64,000 bases of DNA from contig NZ_AP025518.1 in NCBI RefSeq assembly GCF_022179545.1, positions 3,968,001 to 4,032,000 on the forward strand. The letters are read 5' to 3'. This document shows, piece after piece, positions 9,058 through 17,535 of the stretch (the first letter of the stretch is position 1; each line of letters opens with the position of its first letter). Position numbers and translations under genes: made by a program. Under the pieces are notes generated by a model that had not been told where the DNA came from, searched no databases, and saw nothing but the letters and a program-made list of their open reading frames with translations. This stretch comes from Mycolicibacterium fortuitum subsp. fortuitum (GTDB lineage Bacteria; Actinomycetota; Actinomycetes; Mycobacteriales; Mycobacteriaceae).

Positions 9058-9840
9058 TCAGTTCCCGGTGACCTCACCCGCGGTCTGCACCATCGTCGCC
9101 GACTGAGCACCACCGCCCAGCTGGCGGGCCACGAAATCTGCTGCCTGGACTGCCATTCCGTTGTCCTTGTACGAGCTGTGCGCGGCGCGGTTCAAACCGC
9201 CGGGGAAGCAGATGGGATCACCGGGCGCACACAGCTGGATGGTCTTGGCCACGTAGGGTGCGCCGATCGCGATGGGTGGTGCGCTGCGGTCGGCCAGGCC
9301 CAGAACCCACTCGTCAGGAGTTCCGAACAGCGCCACTGCCGCGACGTGCGAGGCGATCGACGCCGGCATCGGGCCGCTGATGCCGGCGGGCAGAACGTAT
9401 CCGGCCGGCACAGAGCTCGAAGTGGTGTAGCCGGCCACTGCGGCGCCCTGCGAGTAACCACCCAACACGATCTTGGTCGCCGGGCAGGTGGCTGCGATCG
9501 ACTGGATCCGGTTGCTCGCATCGGCGATGCCGTCAGCCGCCTGACCGAAGTTCAGCGATGCCGGGTAGTTCACCCCGTACACATCGACGCTCTTGCCGGG
9601 TAGGTCGGCCGTGAGTGCGTCGACGAACGCCTGCCCGGTGGCGCCGACACCCGGTGCCTCGTTGGTACCGCGGGCGAACACGACCTCGACATCGGCGCAC
9701 CCGTCGGCGGCGTTGGCCGAGGCGACCGGCCCCGCCAGCGAACCGAAGACCAGCGCGGCCAGCGCGAGGGCAGTGAAGATCGTGGACTGTGCCACCGTGG
9801 AGATCACGCTGCCCTTTCGGGCTGACTGCGCTGTGCTCAT
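9058..9840 (-). CDS. Secreted cutinase-family serine esterase
   Basis: A 260-residue cutinase-like protein. A Sec signal peptide covers roughly residues 1-44 (hydrophobic core FTALALAALVFGSLAGPVA, then ANA). The mature part starts CADVEVVFARGT, typical of the family. The nucleophile is S130 in GGYSQG; D208 in CAPGDPIC and H221 are positioned to complete the triad, and four cysteines (48, 119, 204, 211) can form the two conserved disulfides. Mycobacterial relatives (Cut/Culp proteins) are esterases or phospholipases acting on lipids outside the cell rather than on cutin. It is monocistronic, divergent from the UspABC-like operon. Confidence 0.93.
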   Translation of the reverse strand: MSTAQSARKGSVISTVAQSTIFTALALAALVFGSLAGPVASANAADGCADVEVVFARGTNEAPGVGATGQAFVDALTADLPGKSVDVYGVNYPASLNFGQAADGIADASNRIQSIAATCPATKIVLGGYSQGAAVAGYTTSSSVPAGYVLPAGISGPMPASIASHVAAVALFGTPDEWVLGLADRSAPPIAIGAPYVAKTIQLCAPGDPICFPGGLNRAAHSSYKDNGMAVQAADFVARQLGGGAQSATMVQTAGEVTGN

Positions 9841-10028
9841 GAGATAACCCCCGGTCCTTGCTGTCGCTGTTACCAGCTACAAGCGCGAAGCGCGGACTTC
9901 GATTCCGAAGTGGTCAAGTGATGTACGTCATCTGAGCTAATTGCTCCGACCGGGATGACACCGAGACGTTCTGGCGTTGACCTTGCCCACCGTGGCGTCC
10001 TCTTGTCACGAACCGCTTTAATAGCCCG

Positions 10029-10901
10029 ATGGCCACCTCGCGTGTCCGCACGACCGCACTGGGGTATGCGCTTGTCGCCCCCAGCCTGTTCGGCGTGGTC
10101 ACCTTCTTGTTGCTGCCCATGCTGGTGGTGCTCTGGCTGAGCTTCCAGCGGTGGGACCTGCTCGGCCCGATCGAGTATGTGGGACTGGACAATTGGGCCT
10201 CGGTGCTCAGCGATTCGTCGTTCGGCACCTCGCTGGTGGTGACGCTGCTGTTCGTGCTGTTGGTGGTGCCGACCCAAACCGTGCTGGGCCTGGTCGCAGC
10301 GTCGCTGCTGGCTCGAGGCCTGCCGGGCACCGGCTTCTTCCGGACCGTGTACGTGTTGCCGTGGATCTGTGCGCCGCTGGCCATCGCGGTGTTGTGGAAA
10401 TGGATCCTGGCTCCCACGGATGGTGCGCTGAGCACAGTGTTGGGTCGGCAGGTGGACTGGCTCACCGACCCGGGGCTGGCTCTGCCGGTGGTCTCGGCCG
10501 TGGTGGTGTGGACCAACGTCGGCTACGTGACGCTGTTCTTCCTGGCCGGCATCCTCAACATCCCCGCTGACGTCCACAACGCCGCCCGCACCGACGGCGC
10601 CACCGACTGGCAACGATTCCGTCACATCACCCTGCCGATGCTGCGCCCGACCATGTTCTTCGTGTTGGTCACCGGAATCGTCAGCGCTGCCCAGGTATTC
10701 GACACCGTGTACGCGTTGACCGCGGGCGGGCCGCAGGGCCGTACCGATCTGGTGGCCCATCGCATCTATGCCGAGGCGTTCGGCACGGCCGCGGTGGGTC
10801 GGGCCGCCGTGATGGCGATCGTACTGTTCGTCATCCTGGTCGGCATCACACTCCTCCAGCATGTCTATTTCCGGCGCAGGATCAGCTATGACCTCACGTA
10901 A
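10029..10901 (+). CDS. uspA: ABC sugar importer permease, UspA-like
   Basis: A 290-residue MalF/UgpA-type permease with six hydrophobic segments and the ATPase-coupling EAA-type loop (NAARTDGATDWQRFRHITLP) near residue 200. Size and order match uspA of M. tuberculosis (Rv2316), first gene of an importer reported to bind amino sugars. The second permease gene overlaps it by 14 bases and the solute-binding protein follows. No ATPase gene is present in the operon, so the pump must borrow an ATPase encoded elsewhere, as MsiK-type subunits allow. The symbol rests on gene order and length rather than on a search. Confidence 0.88.
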   Translation: MATSRVRTTALGYALVAPSLFGVVTFLLLPMLVVLWLSFQRWDLLGPIEYVGLDNWASVLSDSSFGTSLVVTLLFVLLVVPTQTVLGLVAASLLARGLPGTGFFRTVYVLPWICAPLAIAVLWKWILAPTDGALSTVLGRQVDWLTDPGLALPVVSAVVVWTNVGYVTLFFLAGILNIPADVHNAARTDGATDWQRFRHITLPMLRPTMFFVLVTGIVSAAQVFDTVYALTAGGPQGRTDLVAHRIYAEAFGTAAVGRAAVMAIVLFVILVGITLLQHVYFRRRISYDLT

Positions 10902-11700
10902 CACGCTGATCTACGTGGGGCTGCTCCTCGGCGCGGTGATCACTCTGCTGCCCTTCGGGCTCGGACTGCTCACCTCGTTCACCTCGGCCGAGCAGTTCGC
11001 CACCGATCCCCCGCTGTCGCTGCCCAAGCCGCCGACGTTGGAGAACTACGTCGGGCTCGGCGACGCCGGCTTCGGCCGGGCTTTCGTGGTGACCGCATTG
11101 ATGACCGCGGTGATCCTGCTCGGTCAACTGGTGTTCTCGGTGCTGGCCGCATATGCCTTCGCGCGGCTGCGGTTCCCGGGACGCGACGCGCTGTTCTGGG
11201 TCTACATCGCGACGCTGATGGTGCCGGCGACAGTGACCGTGGTACCGCTGTATCTGATGATGGCCGAAGCGGGATTACGCAACACGTTCTGGGCCCTGGT
11301 GTTGCCGTTCATGTTCGGCTCGCCCTACGCGATCTTCCTGCTGCGTGAGTACTTCCGGTCGATCCCGGGCGATCTGATCAACGCGGCCCGCCTCGACGGG
11401 GCGCACACCCTGGACGTGATCGTCCACGTCGTGGTCCCGGCCAGCAGACCGATCCTCGTCACCCTGGCGTTGATCACCGTGGTGAGCCAGTGGAACAACT
11501 TCCTGTGGCCGTTGGTGATCACCAGCGGCAGCAAGTGGCAGGTGATCACCGTGGCGACCGCCGGACTTCAGACGCAGTACAACGCGCAGTGGACGCTGGT
11601 GATGGCGGCGACCACGGTGGCGATCGTCCCGCTGATCGTGTTGTTCATCGCGTTCTCGCGCAACATCGTCCGCTCGATCGTCGTGACGGGGATCAAGTGA
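10888..11700 (+). CDS. uspB: ABC sugar importer permease, UspB-like
   Basis: A 270-residue MalG/UgpE-type permease with about six transmembrane helices and the coupling loop NAARLDGAHTLDVIVHVVVP near residue 170. It is the expected partner of the preceding UspA-like permease; together they form the membrane channel. The ATG at 10888 overlaps the end of the upstream gene by 14 bases, giving translational coupling; an ATG at 10861 is in frame but lies deeper in the upstream gene and adds nine residues without support. A palindromic repeat lies in the gap to the solute-binding protein gene. Confidence 0.88.
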   Translation: MTSRNTLIYVGLLLGAVITLLPFGLGLLTSFTSAEQFATDPPLSLPKPPTLENYVGLGDAGFGRAFVVTALMTAVILLGQLVFSVLAAYAFARLRFPGRDALFWVYIATLMVPATVTVVPLYLMMAEAGLRNTFWALVLPFMFGSPYAIFLLREYFRSIPGDLINAARLDGAHTLDVIVHVVVPASRPILVTLALITVVSQWNNFLWPLVITSGSKWQVITVATAGLQTQYNAQWTLVMAATTVAIVPLIVLFIAFSRNIVRSIVVTGIK

Positions 11701-11704
11701 TCGT

Positions 11705-11761
11705 CGAGATCTACGCCAGGGCTGCGAATCCGCTGCCACAACGACCCTCACGTCGATCTCG
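11705..11761. repeat. 57-bp imperfect palindromic repeat, copy 1
   Basis: Stem-loop element in the 76-base gap between the UspB-like and UspC-like genes. The right arm (11741-11761) has 21 bases that are the exact reverse complement of the left arm of a second element at 19509-19529; the left arm (11705-11723) is the degenerate partner, beginning CGAGATCTACGCCAGGG. Arms are separated by 17 bases. The total span equals that of copy 2. It may be an mRNA processing or stabilising hairpin, or a dispersed intergenic repeat of the genome. Confidence 0.8.
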
Positions 11762-11776
11762 CGGCAGGAAGCGGCC

Positions 11777-13102
11777 ATGAGGCGCTCGACAATGACCGCG
11801 ATCGGCCTGGGATTGACCATGGCCGTCCTGCTCGTCGGTGCGGTCCTGCTCGGCCACACGAGCGAACCCGACGGCCGCACCGTGGTCACCGTGCGCTTGT
11901 GGGATCCTCAGGTGGCCGCCGCCTACCGGCAGTCGTTCGCAGAGTTCAACCGGGAACACCCCGACATCGAGGTGCGGGTCAACACCGTCGCCTACTCGTC
12001 CTACTTCGACAGCCTGCGCACCGACGTGGCCGGCGGCAGCGCCGACGACATCTTCTGGCTGTCCAACGCCTATCTCGCCGGCTATGCCGACAACGGCCGG
12101 CTGCTGAACATCGGGCAGACCTTGGGCGCCAACGCCTCCCGTGCCTGGGAGCCGTCGGTGGTCAACCAGTTCACCCGCAACGACACCCTCTGGGCAGTAC
12201 CACAGCTGACCGATGCCGGCATCGCGGTGTACTTCAATGCCGACCTGATCGACGCGGCCGGAGTGGACCTCGCCGAACTGACCCGACTGCGGTGGTCGAA
12301 CGGGCCCGATGACACACTGCGGTCGTTGGCGGCCAGGCTCACCGTCGACGAGCAGGGCCGCGCGGCGGGCACCGACGGATTCGACGCCGGCCGCATCCGG
12401 CAGTGGGGCTACAACGCCGCCAACGACCTTCAGGGCGTCTACCTCAACTACATCGGTTCGGCTGGCGGCATTTTCAACATCGGAGACCGCTTCGCCTTCG
12501 ACAATCCGCAAGCCGTCGAGGCATTCACCTACCTGGTGCGGCTGATCAACGACGATCACGTCGCCCCACCGGCCTCGGCCACCAACAACAACGGGGACTT
12601 CTCCCGCAACATGTTCCTCCAGGGCCGTATGGCCTTGTTCCAGTCGGGCACCTACAACCTGGCCGCCGTGGCGAATCAGGCCCGGTTCCGATGGGGTGTG
12701 GTGATGCTTCCGGCCGGACCCAAGGGACGGGTCAGCGTAACCAACGGCATTGCCGCAGCAGCGAACTCGGCCACCAGCCATCCCGATGCGGTGCGCGAGG
12801 TGCTGAGCTGGATGGGCAGCAAACGCGGCAACGAATACCTCGGCGCCGGCGGCGCCGCTATCCCTGCCGTGCTGGCAGCCCAGCCCGTCTACCACGACTA
12901 CTGGAAGGCGCGCGGCGTGGATGTCAGCCCGTTCTTCCGGGTGCTGCGCGGGCCGCGGATCCCGGCACCAGGTGCGGCCGGCTTCCCGGCCGGGTATCAG
13001 GCGATGAAACCCTATTTCGACGAGATGTTCCTGGGCCGGCGCGATGTGGAGCAGTCACTGGCCGACGCCCAGTGGGCGGCCAATACCGCAGCCGCGCGCT
13101 AG
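11777..13102 (+). CDS. uspC: Extracellular sugar-binding protein of the ABC importer, UspC-like
   Basis: A 441-residue family 1 solute-binding protein, the same size as UspC (Rv2318). One N-terminal hydrophobic segment (about residues 7-25) serves as signal or anchor; there is no lipobox cysteine after it, so it either is released or stays tethered by an uncleaved helix. The rest reads as a typical two-lobe carbohydrate-binding fold, with FNREHPDIEVRVNT near the N-terminus, MFLQGRMALFQSG in the middle and a late PDAVREVLSWM. It ends the usp-like operon, followed 14 bases later by a hairpin. The ligand is presumed to be an amino sugar by analogy. Confidence 0.88.
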   Translation: MRRSTMTAIGLGLTMAVLLVGAVLLGHTSEPDGRTVVTVRLWDPQVAAAYRQSFAEFNREHPDIEVRVNTVAYSSYFDSLRTDVAGGSADDIFWLSNAYLAGYADNGRLLNIGQTLGANASRAWEPSVVNQFTRNDTLWAVPQLTDAGIAVYFNADLIDAAGVDLAELTRLRWSNGPDDTLRSLAARLTVDEQGRAAGTDGFDAGRIRQWGYNAANDLQGVYLNYIGSAGGIFNIGDRFAFDNPQAVEAFTYLVRLINDDHVAPPASATNNNGDFSRNMFLQGRMALFQSGTYNLAAVANQARFRWGVVMLPAGPKGRVSVTNGIAAAANSATSHPDAVREVLSWMGSKRGNEYLGAGGAAIPAVLAAQPVYHDYWKARGVDVSPFFRVLRGPRIPAPGAAGFPAGYQAMKPYFDEMFLGRRDVEQSLADAQWAANTAAAR

Positions 13103-13115
13103 ATGTACGAAGATT

Positions 13116-13135
13116 GCCGGCCCCGCATGGCCGGC
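13116..13135 (+). terminator. Hairpin terminator after the UspABC-like operon
   Basis: Seven-base perfect GC stem (GCCGGCC with GGCCGGC) around the loop CCGCAT, 14 bases after the UspC-like stop and followed by TTGTC. It separates the operon from the DUF4349 gene starting at 13156. Confidence 0.6.
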
Positions 13136-13155
13136 TTGTCACTTACATTGGGCTG

Positions 13156-14160
13156 ATGCGCAAGCAAACCAGCGGGTCCGTCCATCGTCACCGCCTGACG
13201 GTGGCAGTGTTTGCCGTGGCCGTATTGGCCTTCGCACCGGCCTGCGCGGCAGGGCACTCCCCTGATTCCTCTGCGCCTGCGGCCCCACAGAGCGATGCCG
13301 GCTTCGCTCCCGCGGCACCGGCACCGGCGCCGGAAAGCGGACCGGGACACAAACAAGCCCCGGCCCCGGCCGACGTCAAGCGCGACATCGTCAAGACTGC
13401 GTCGATGTCGATCACCACGGGCAATCCGGTGGCGGTGGCCGACAAAGCCGTAGCGCTGGCCACCGACGCCGGCGGCCGGGTGGACAGCCGCTCCGAGGAC
13501 GCCGGCTCCAGTTCCGGGCGCGCACACATCGCGCTGGCGCTGCGCGTGCCGGCCGCCGAACTGGAAGGCACCCTCGACGAGTTCAAGAAACTCGGCACCG
13601 TGCAGACCGTCGAGGTCCGCGCCGACGATGTGACATCCCAGCGCGTCGATCTCGATGCCCGCATCAAGGCTCTGCAGACCTCCGTGGACCGCCTACTCGG
13701 AATCATGCGGGACGCCAGGGATCCCGACGCACTGATCAAGGCCGAGGACGCCTTGTCGCAACGCCAGGCCGAGCTCGACAGCCTGCGCGCACAGCGCACC
13801 CAGTTGGGCGACCAGATCGACTACAGCACGGTCAATCTCGACATCACCGCCGAGCAGATCGGCGGCCCGGCTCCGCAATACCAGGGCTTCTGGGGTCAAG
13901 TCGAGCGCGGCTGGCACGGGCTGGTATCCGCGGCTTCCGGATTCGTGATGTTGTTCGGTCTGCTGCTGCCGTGGCTGGCAGTCTTCGCACTCGCGGCAGT
14001 GATCATCGTGGCGGCGGTCCGGCTGGCCCGGTCGCGTCGCGGTCCTGGCTCAGCGGCGGGGCAGGCTGGTCGGCAGGACGGTCAACTCCAGGGCCAGGGC
14101 AGTGCCACAGACGAGGACCAGGACGGCGAAAGCGATCCAGTCGCGCGCCCTGGGCCCTGA
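13156..14160 (+). CDS. DUF4349 domain-containing membrane protein
   Basis: A 334-residue envelope protein. An N-terminal hydrophobic segment ends in FAPAC at residue 30, a poor lipobox that still may allow lipidation. A Pro/Ala-rich linker (residues 35-70) precedes the DUF4349 domain (about 75-250) with a coiled-coil-like stretch rich in Gln, Glu and Arg, then one transmembrane helix (about 255-285) and a charged hydrophilic tail. The DUF4349 family has no assigned function. The last 111 bases overlap the convergent EcfT gene; the tail encoded there is low-complexity, so the frame may simply run on past the functional part of the protein. Confidence 0.82.
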   Translation: MRKQTSGSVHRHRLTVAVFAVAVLAFAPACAAGHSPDSSAPAAPQSDAGFAPAAPAPAPESGPGHKQAPAPADVKRDIVKTASMSITTGNPVAVADKAVALATDAGGRVDSRSEDAGSSSGRAHIALALRVPAAELEGTLDEFKKLGTVQTVEVRADDVTSQRVDLDARIKALQTSVDRLLGIMRDARDPDALIKAEDALSQRQAELDSLRAQRTQLGDQIDYSTVNLDITAEQIGGPAPQYQGFWGQVERGWHGLVSAASGFVMLFGLLLPWLAVFALAAVIIVAAVRLARSRRGPGSAAGQAGRQDGQLQGQGSATDEDQDGESDPVARPGP

Positions 14161-14892
14161 CGGCGCGGCCGAAATCTGGCCCGCACCGCCGCGCGCGGTG
14201 ATCGCGTCGCCCATCTCGTCGCCGCGGCGCAGTGCGACGGTGACCGCTGCGGCCAGCAGATCGACCAGGTTGGCCACCCGTTGTCTGCGTCGTGCCCGGA
14301 AGGTCTCCGCGGGCTCGACCGGACGCAGCCGGTGCGCCGCGTACAGCGTGCGGAACTCGTCGATCAACATCGGGAAGGCCCGCAGCGCCAACGCGATCGT
14401 CACCGCCCAGTCGTGCACCGGAATGCGCAGCACCCGCAACGGGCGTCCCAGGGTGGCCACGGCCGGGGCGATGTCTGCGATGTTGGTCGTCCAGGAAACC
14501 AACGCGCCCAGACCCAGCAGCACAACCGCCAGCGCGGTGATCCGCAGATAATTGAGCAACCCGCCCAGACCGATCTGCACCGAACCGATGTCGATGAACG
14601 GGGATCCGCCGGCCACCGCGGCGAGTGCCCCGCCCAACACGATCAGGATCCACAGGAAGAACGGGATCGACGGCAGCGCTCCGCGCGGAATGTGCGCCAG
14701 CCGAGCAGTCACCAGGACCAGCACGCCGACGGCCGCGATGGGCGCCCAGCCGGGGTAGAAGGTCAGCAGCACCCCGATGCCCGCGACGGAGAGCAATTTG
14801 GTTCCGGCCCACAGCCGGTGGATGACAGTATCGCCGGGGACCGGACGCAACAGCACGACCGGTTTGCGTTGTCCTCGCGTAGGAGCGGTCAT
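14050..14892 (-). CDS. ECF transporter transmembrane subunit (EcfT/CbiQ family)
   Basis: A 280-residue CbiQ/EcfT-type membrane protein, counterpart of Rv2325c by position. It has five to six hydrophobic segments and the ATPase-contacting pattern in which the Ala-Arg-Gly core is seen as ITARGGAG near residue 235; the related [13 protein letters not shown] lies further upstream. It is translationally coupled to the upstream fused ATPase gene (ATGA overlap), making a two-gene vitamin- or ion-type ECF importer. Its 3' end overlaps the convergent DUF4349 gene by 111 bases. The substrate is unknown. Confidence 0.87.
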   Translation of the reverse strand: MTAPTRGQRKPVVLLRPVPGDTVIHRLWAGTKLLSVAGIGVLLTFYPGWAPIAAVGVLVLVTARLAHIPRGALPSIPFFLWILIVLGGALAAVAGGSPFIDIGSVQIGLGGLLNYLRITALAVVLLGLGALVSWTTNIADIAPAVATLGRPLRVLRIPVHDWAVTIALALRAFPMLIDEFRTLYAAHRLRPVEPAETFRARRRQRVANLVDLLAAAVTVALRRGDEMGDAITARGGAGQISAAPSGPRARDWIAFAVLVLVCGTALALELTVLPTSLPRR

Positions 14893-16934
14893 CGAGCACC
14901 TCCGGCAGTGGTCGGAGCCAGGGCCAATTCACCGCGATGCAGGTGCAGGGTTCGCGGGCAGAGATTCTCCAGACCGGTGAAGTCGTGCGAGATGACGACG
15001 ACCGTGAGCCCGTTGTTGTGCCGCAGCTCCTCCAGCAATCGCAGCAACCCTCGCTGGCTGGCGGCGTCGAGCCCGGCCAGCGGCTCGTCGAGGATCAGCG
15101 CGCGCGGCGACCGGGCCAGCAAGCCGGCCAGTACGACACGACGCATCTGACCGCCGGAGAGCTGGTCGATGCGCCGCTGGGCCAGCGCCGCATCCAGTCC
15201 GACCATTTCCAGCGCGCCCGAGATCCGGTCGTTGTCGTGACGCGAGAAGCCTGCGGCCGAGGCGATTTCGTGGCCGACCGTGCTGCGCATCAACTGCAGG
15301 CGGGCGGCCTGGAACGAGATGGCCACCGCACCCACCTGCTGTGACACCGGCACACCGTCGAGAAGGCACGCGCCGTAGGTAGGAACGGTCAGCCCGGCCA
15401 TGATCCAGGCCAGGGTCGACTTGCCGGAGCCGTTCAGGCCGTGCACGAGCACTCCGTCACCCTCATTGACGGTGAACGTGATGTCATGCAACGCGGTTTT
15501 CGCCCAAGGGGTTCCACTGGCGTATTCGTGCCCGACGCCGGTCAGCTCCAGCACAGGCGCGCCGTGATGCGTTGCGGCCGCGTCGCTGACGGGCACTGCG
15601 GAGGTCTGCACCATGTCGGTGTTGTCGGCGGAGCCGCCGTTGCCGCTGAGTTGTACCGTTCGGTCGGCCGAATCGGCCTCGTCGTTGTAGTGCGTGATGT
15701 GCACCAGTGACATGTCGTGATGATCGGTCAGTCCGGACAACACGTTCATCAACGTGTCGCGGCCCTGTTGGTCGACCATGCTGGTGACCTCGTCGGCGAT
15801 CAGCAGCGATGGATCGCGGGCCAGTGCCGCGGCAACGGCAAGGCGCTGTAATTCCCCGCCGGACAGTCCGCCGGTGTCGCGTTCGGCGAGGCCGTCAAGC
15901 CCCACTTCGGCCAGCAGACGCTCGACGTCGGCGGTGGCGCCGACCGGTAGACCCCACACCACGTCGTCGGCCACCCGGGTGCCCAGCACCTGACTTTCCG
16001 GGTGCTGCATCACCACGGCGGTGCCGCCGATGCGGCCCAGACCCACTGCACCGGCACGTTCGATGCTGCCCGACGTGGGCTGGCGGCCGGCGAGCATGAG
16101 CATGAGCGTCGTCTTGCCCGAGCCGTTGGGTCCGGTCACCGCGACATGCTCGCCGGGCTGCAACTCCATGGACACCGGACCCAAAGCGTCGTGATCGATG
16201 CCCGGATAGCGGAACCGCACATCGGTCAGCCGGGCCGGGACCGGGGCGATCGCAGCCGAGTCGTCGGCCTCGTCGGCGTCGAGTTTGTGGACATCGGGAA
16301 CGCCGAGCAGCCGCGCGAGAATCCGCGAAAGCGCCCACCAGCCGACCATGCTGATCGAACTGATGGTGAAGATGCCCAGCCCCAGCATGAGCAACGGCCA
16401 GTAGTCCAGCATGGTCGCGACGACGGTTCTCAGCGGTTCGGCGGCCACGTCGAGCACCGGGATGCGTTCCAGCACCTTGGCCAGGCCCTCGATGCCGGCA
16501 GTCAGCGAGTCGAAGACCAGGTTGCGAAGCCGCGACAGCACGGACAGCGCCACCACAGCTGCCGCCCCGAACAACGCCCCCGCCACGATCGAGGCGCCGA
16601 AAGCCATGGCGGTACCGCGCCCCCGGCGCTTGACCACACCGGTCAGCCCGCCGATGTAGGCGCAGTCGACGACCGTCATCAGGCCGCCCATGCCCGCGAT
16701 CAGGAAGGCGATAATGCCGGCCGCGACAGTTGCCGCGAGCAGCACACGCAGCCGGTAGCGGTACGCCAGCAGGCCCATCGGCACGGTGCCCAATACCGAA
16801 AGGCCGGCGGCGAACGGCACCACCACGGCGATGATCGCAGTGGCCGCACAGAGTGCAGCCATCACCGCAGCCTGCGCGAGCTCGCCGGGAGTGAGGCCGC
16901 GCCGAGGCGTCGTCGCCGGTGGTATCGCGGTCAT
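14889..16934 (-). CDS. ECF importer: membrane (S-like) domain fused to two ABC ATPases
   Basis: A 681-residue three-part fusion, counterpart of Rv2326c. Residues about 15-210 are hydrophobic with five to six helices and look like an S-component or MptD-like substrate-binding domain. ATPase 1 (about 230-440) has [17 protein letters not shown] and LLIADE; ATPase 2 (about 460-670) has [17 protein letters not shown] and [11 protein letters not shown]. Both Walker motifs are intact; in ATPase 1 the residues after the catalytic Glu are VTSM rather than the usual PT. With EcfT this makes a complete importer from two genes. The promoter region is shared with a divergent MarR gene whose operator lies between, so co-regulation is possible. 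Confidence 0.88.
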   Translation of the reverse strand: MTAIPPATTPRRGLTPGELAQAAVMAALCAATAIIAVVVPFAAGLSVLGTVPMGLLAYRYRLRVLLAATVAAGIIAFLIAGMGGLMTVVDCAYIGGLTGVVKRRGRGTAMAFGASIVAGALFGAAAVVALSVLSRLRNLVFDSLTAGIEGLAKVLERIPVLDVAAEPLRTVVATMLDYWPLLMLGLGIFTISSISMVGWWALSRILARLLGVPDVHKLDADEADDSAAIAPVPARLTDVRFRYPGIDHDALGPVSMELQPGEHVAVTGPNGSGKTTLMLMLAGRQPTSGSIERAGAVGLGRIGGTAVVMQHPESQVLGTRVADDVVWGLPVGATADVERLLAEVGLDGLAERDTGGLSGGELQRLAVAAALARDPSLLIADEVTSMVDQQGRDTLMNVLSGLTDHHDMSLVHITHYNDEADSADRTVQLSGNGGSADNTDMVQTSAVPVSDAAATHHGAPVLELTGVGHEYASGTPWAKTALHDITFTVNEGDGVLVHGLNGSGKSTLAWIMAGLTVPTYGACLLDGVPVSQQVGAVAISFQAARLQLMRSTVGHEIASAAGFSRHDNDRISGALEMVGLDAALAQRRIDQLSGGQMRRVVLAGLLARSPRALILDEPLAGLDAASQRGLLRLLEELRHNNGLTVVVISHDFTGLENLCPRTLHLHRGELALAPTTAGGAR

Positions 16935-17009
16935 CGTTCGATTCTGCCAGCCGCGATCGTCGCCGTCGGCCGCCCGTCATGTGAGCGAGGGCACGCCCAA
17001 CGGGTAGAC

Positions 17010-17028
17010 TACATAGTAAATCTATGTA
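17010..17028. promoter_or_regulatory. Probable MarR operator
   Basis: Perfect inverted repeat TACATAG-TAAAT-CTATGTA, four bases before the MarR start codon and 76 bases upstream of the divergent ECF gene. It is AT-rich in a GC-rich region and has the 7-5-7 geometry expected for a MarR dimer. It most likely mediates autorepression of the MarR-MFS operon. Confidence 0.75.
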
Positions 17029-17031
17029 ATT

Positions 17032-17517
17032 ATGGCGGGTATGCCGACCCCGACCGAGGATGCCACGGTAATCGACGAATCCGAGCTGGGCGCCGACCTG
17101 TTGTCGGTCGTCGCCCGGTTGAACCGACTGGCCACCCAACGCACCCGCCTGCCGCTCCCCTGGGCGCAGGCCCGGTTGCTGTCCACCATCGAGGACCAGG
17201 GCGAGGCCCGCATCTCCGATCTCGCCTACCTCGACCACTGCTCACAGCCGACCATGACCACCCAGGTCCGCCGTCTCGAAGACGCCGGCCTGGTGTCCCG
17301 CACCACCGATCCCGGTGATGCCCGGGCGGTGCTGATCCGCATCACCCAACAAGGGCGGCAGACCCTGGAGCAAGCCAGGGCCGATCGCGCCGCCGCGATC
17401 AACCCGAGGCTCGAGCGCCTCAGCGCCGAAGAGCGCAGGACGCTGGTGGCCTCCGTCGGCATCATCCGCAAGCTGCTCACGGACGTCGACGAGCACCCGA
17501 TCCCGCACGACAACTAG
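17032..17517 (+). CDS. MarR family transcriptional regulator
   Basis: A 161-residue winged-helix regulator corresponding to Rv2327. The DNA-binding core runs from about residue 45 (ARLLSTIEDQGEARISDLAYLDHCSQPTMTTQVRRLEDAGLV) with the wing at RTTDPGDARAVLIRIT. The start is ATG 17032, placed directly after a palindromic operator; an ATG at 17041 would be a shorter alternative. The MFS gene starts 18 bases after its stop, a common regulator-efflux arrangement in which a small molecule releases the MarR dimer. It may also control the divergent ECF importer. Confidence 0.92.
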   Translation: MAGMPTPTEDATVIDESELGADLLSVVARLNRLATQRTRLPLPWAQARLLSTIEDQGEARISDLAYLDHCSQPTMTTQVRRLEDAGLVSRTTDPGDARAVLIRITQQGRQTLEQARADRAAAINPRLERLSAEERRTLVASVGIIRKLLTDVDEHPIPHDN

Positions 17518-17535
17518 TTAGGAGTTACCGCCCTG

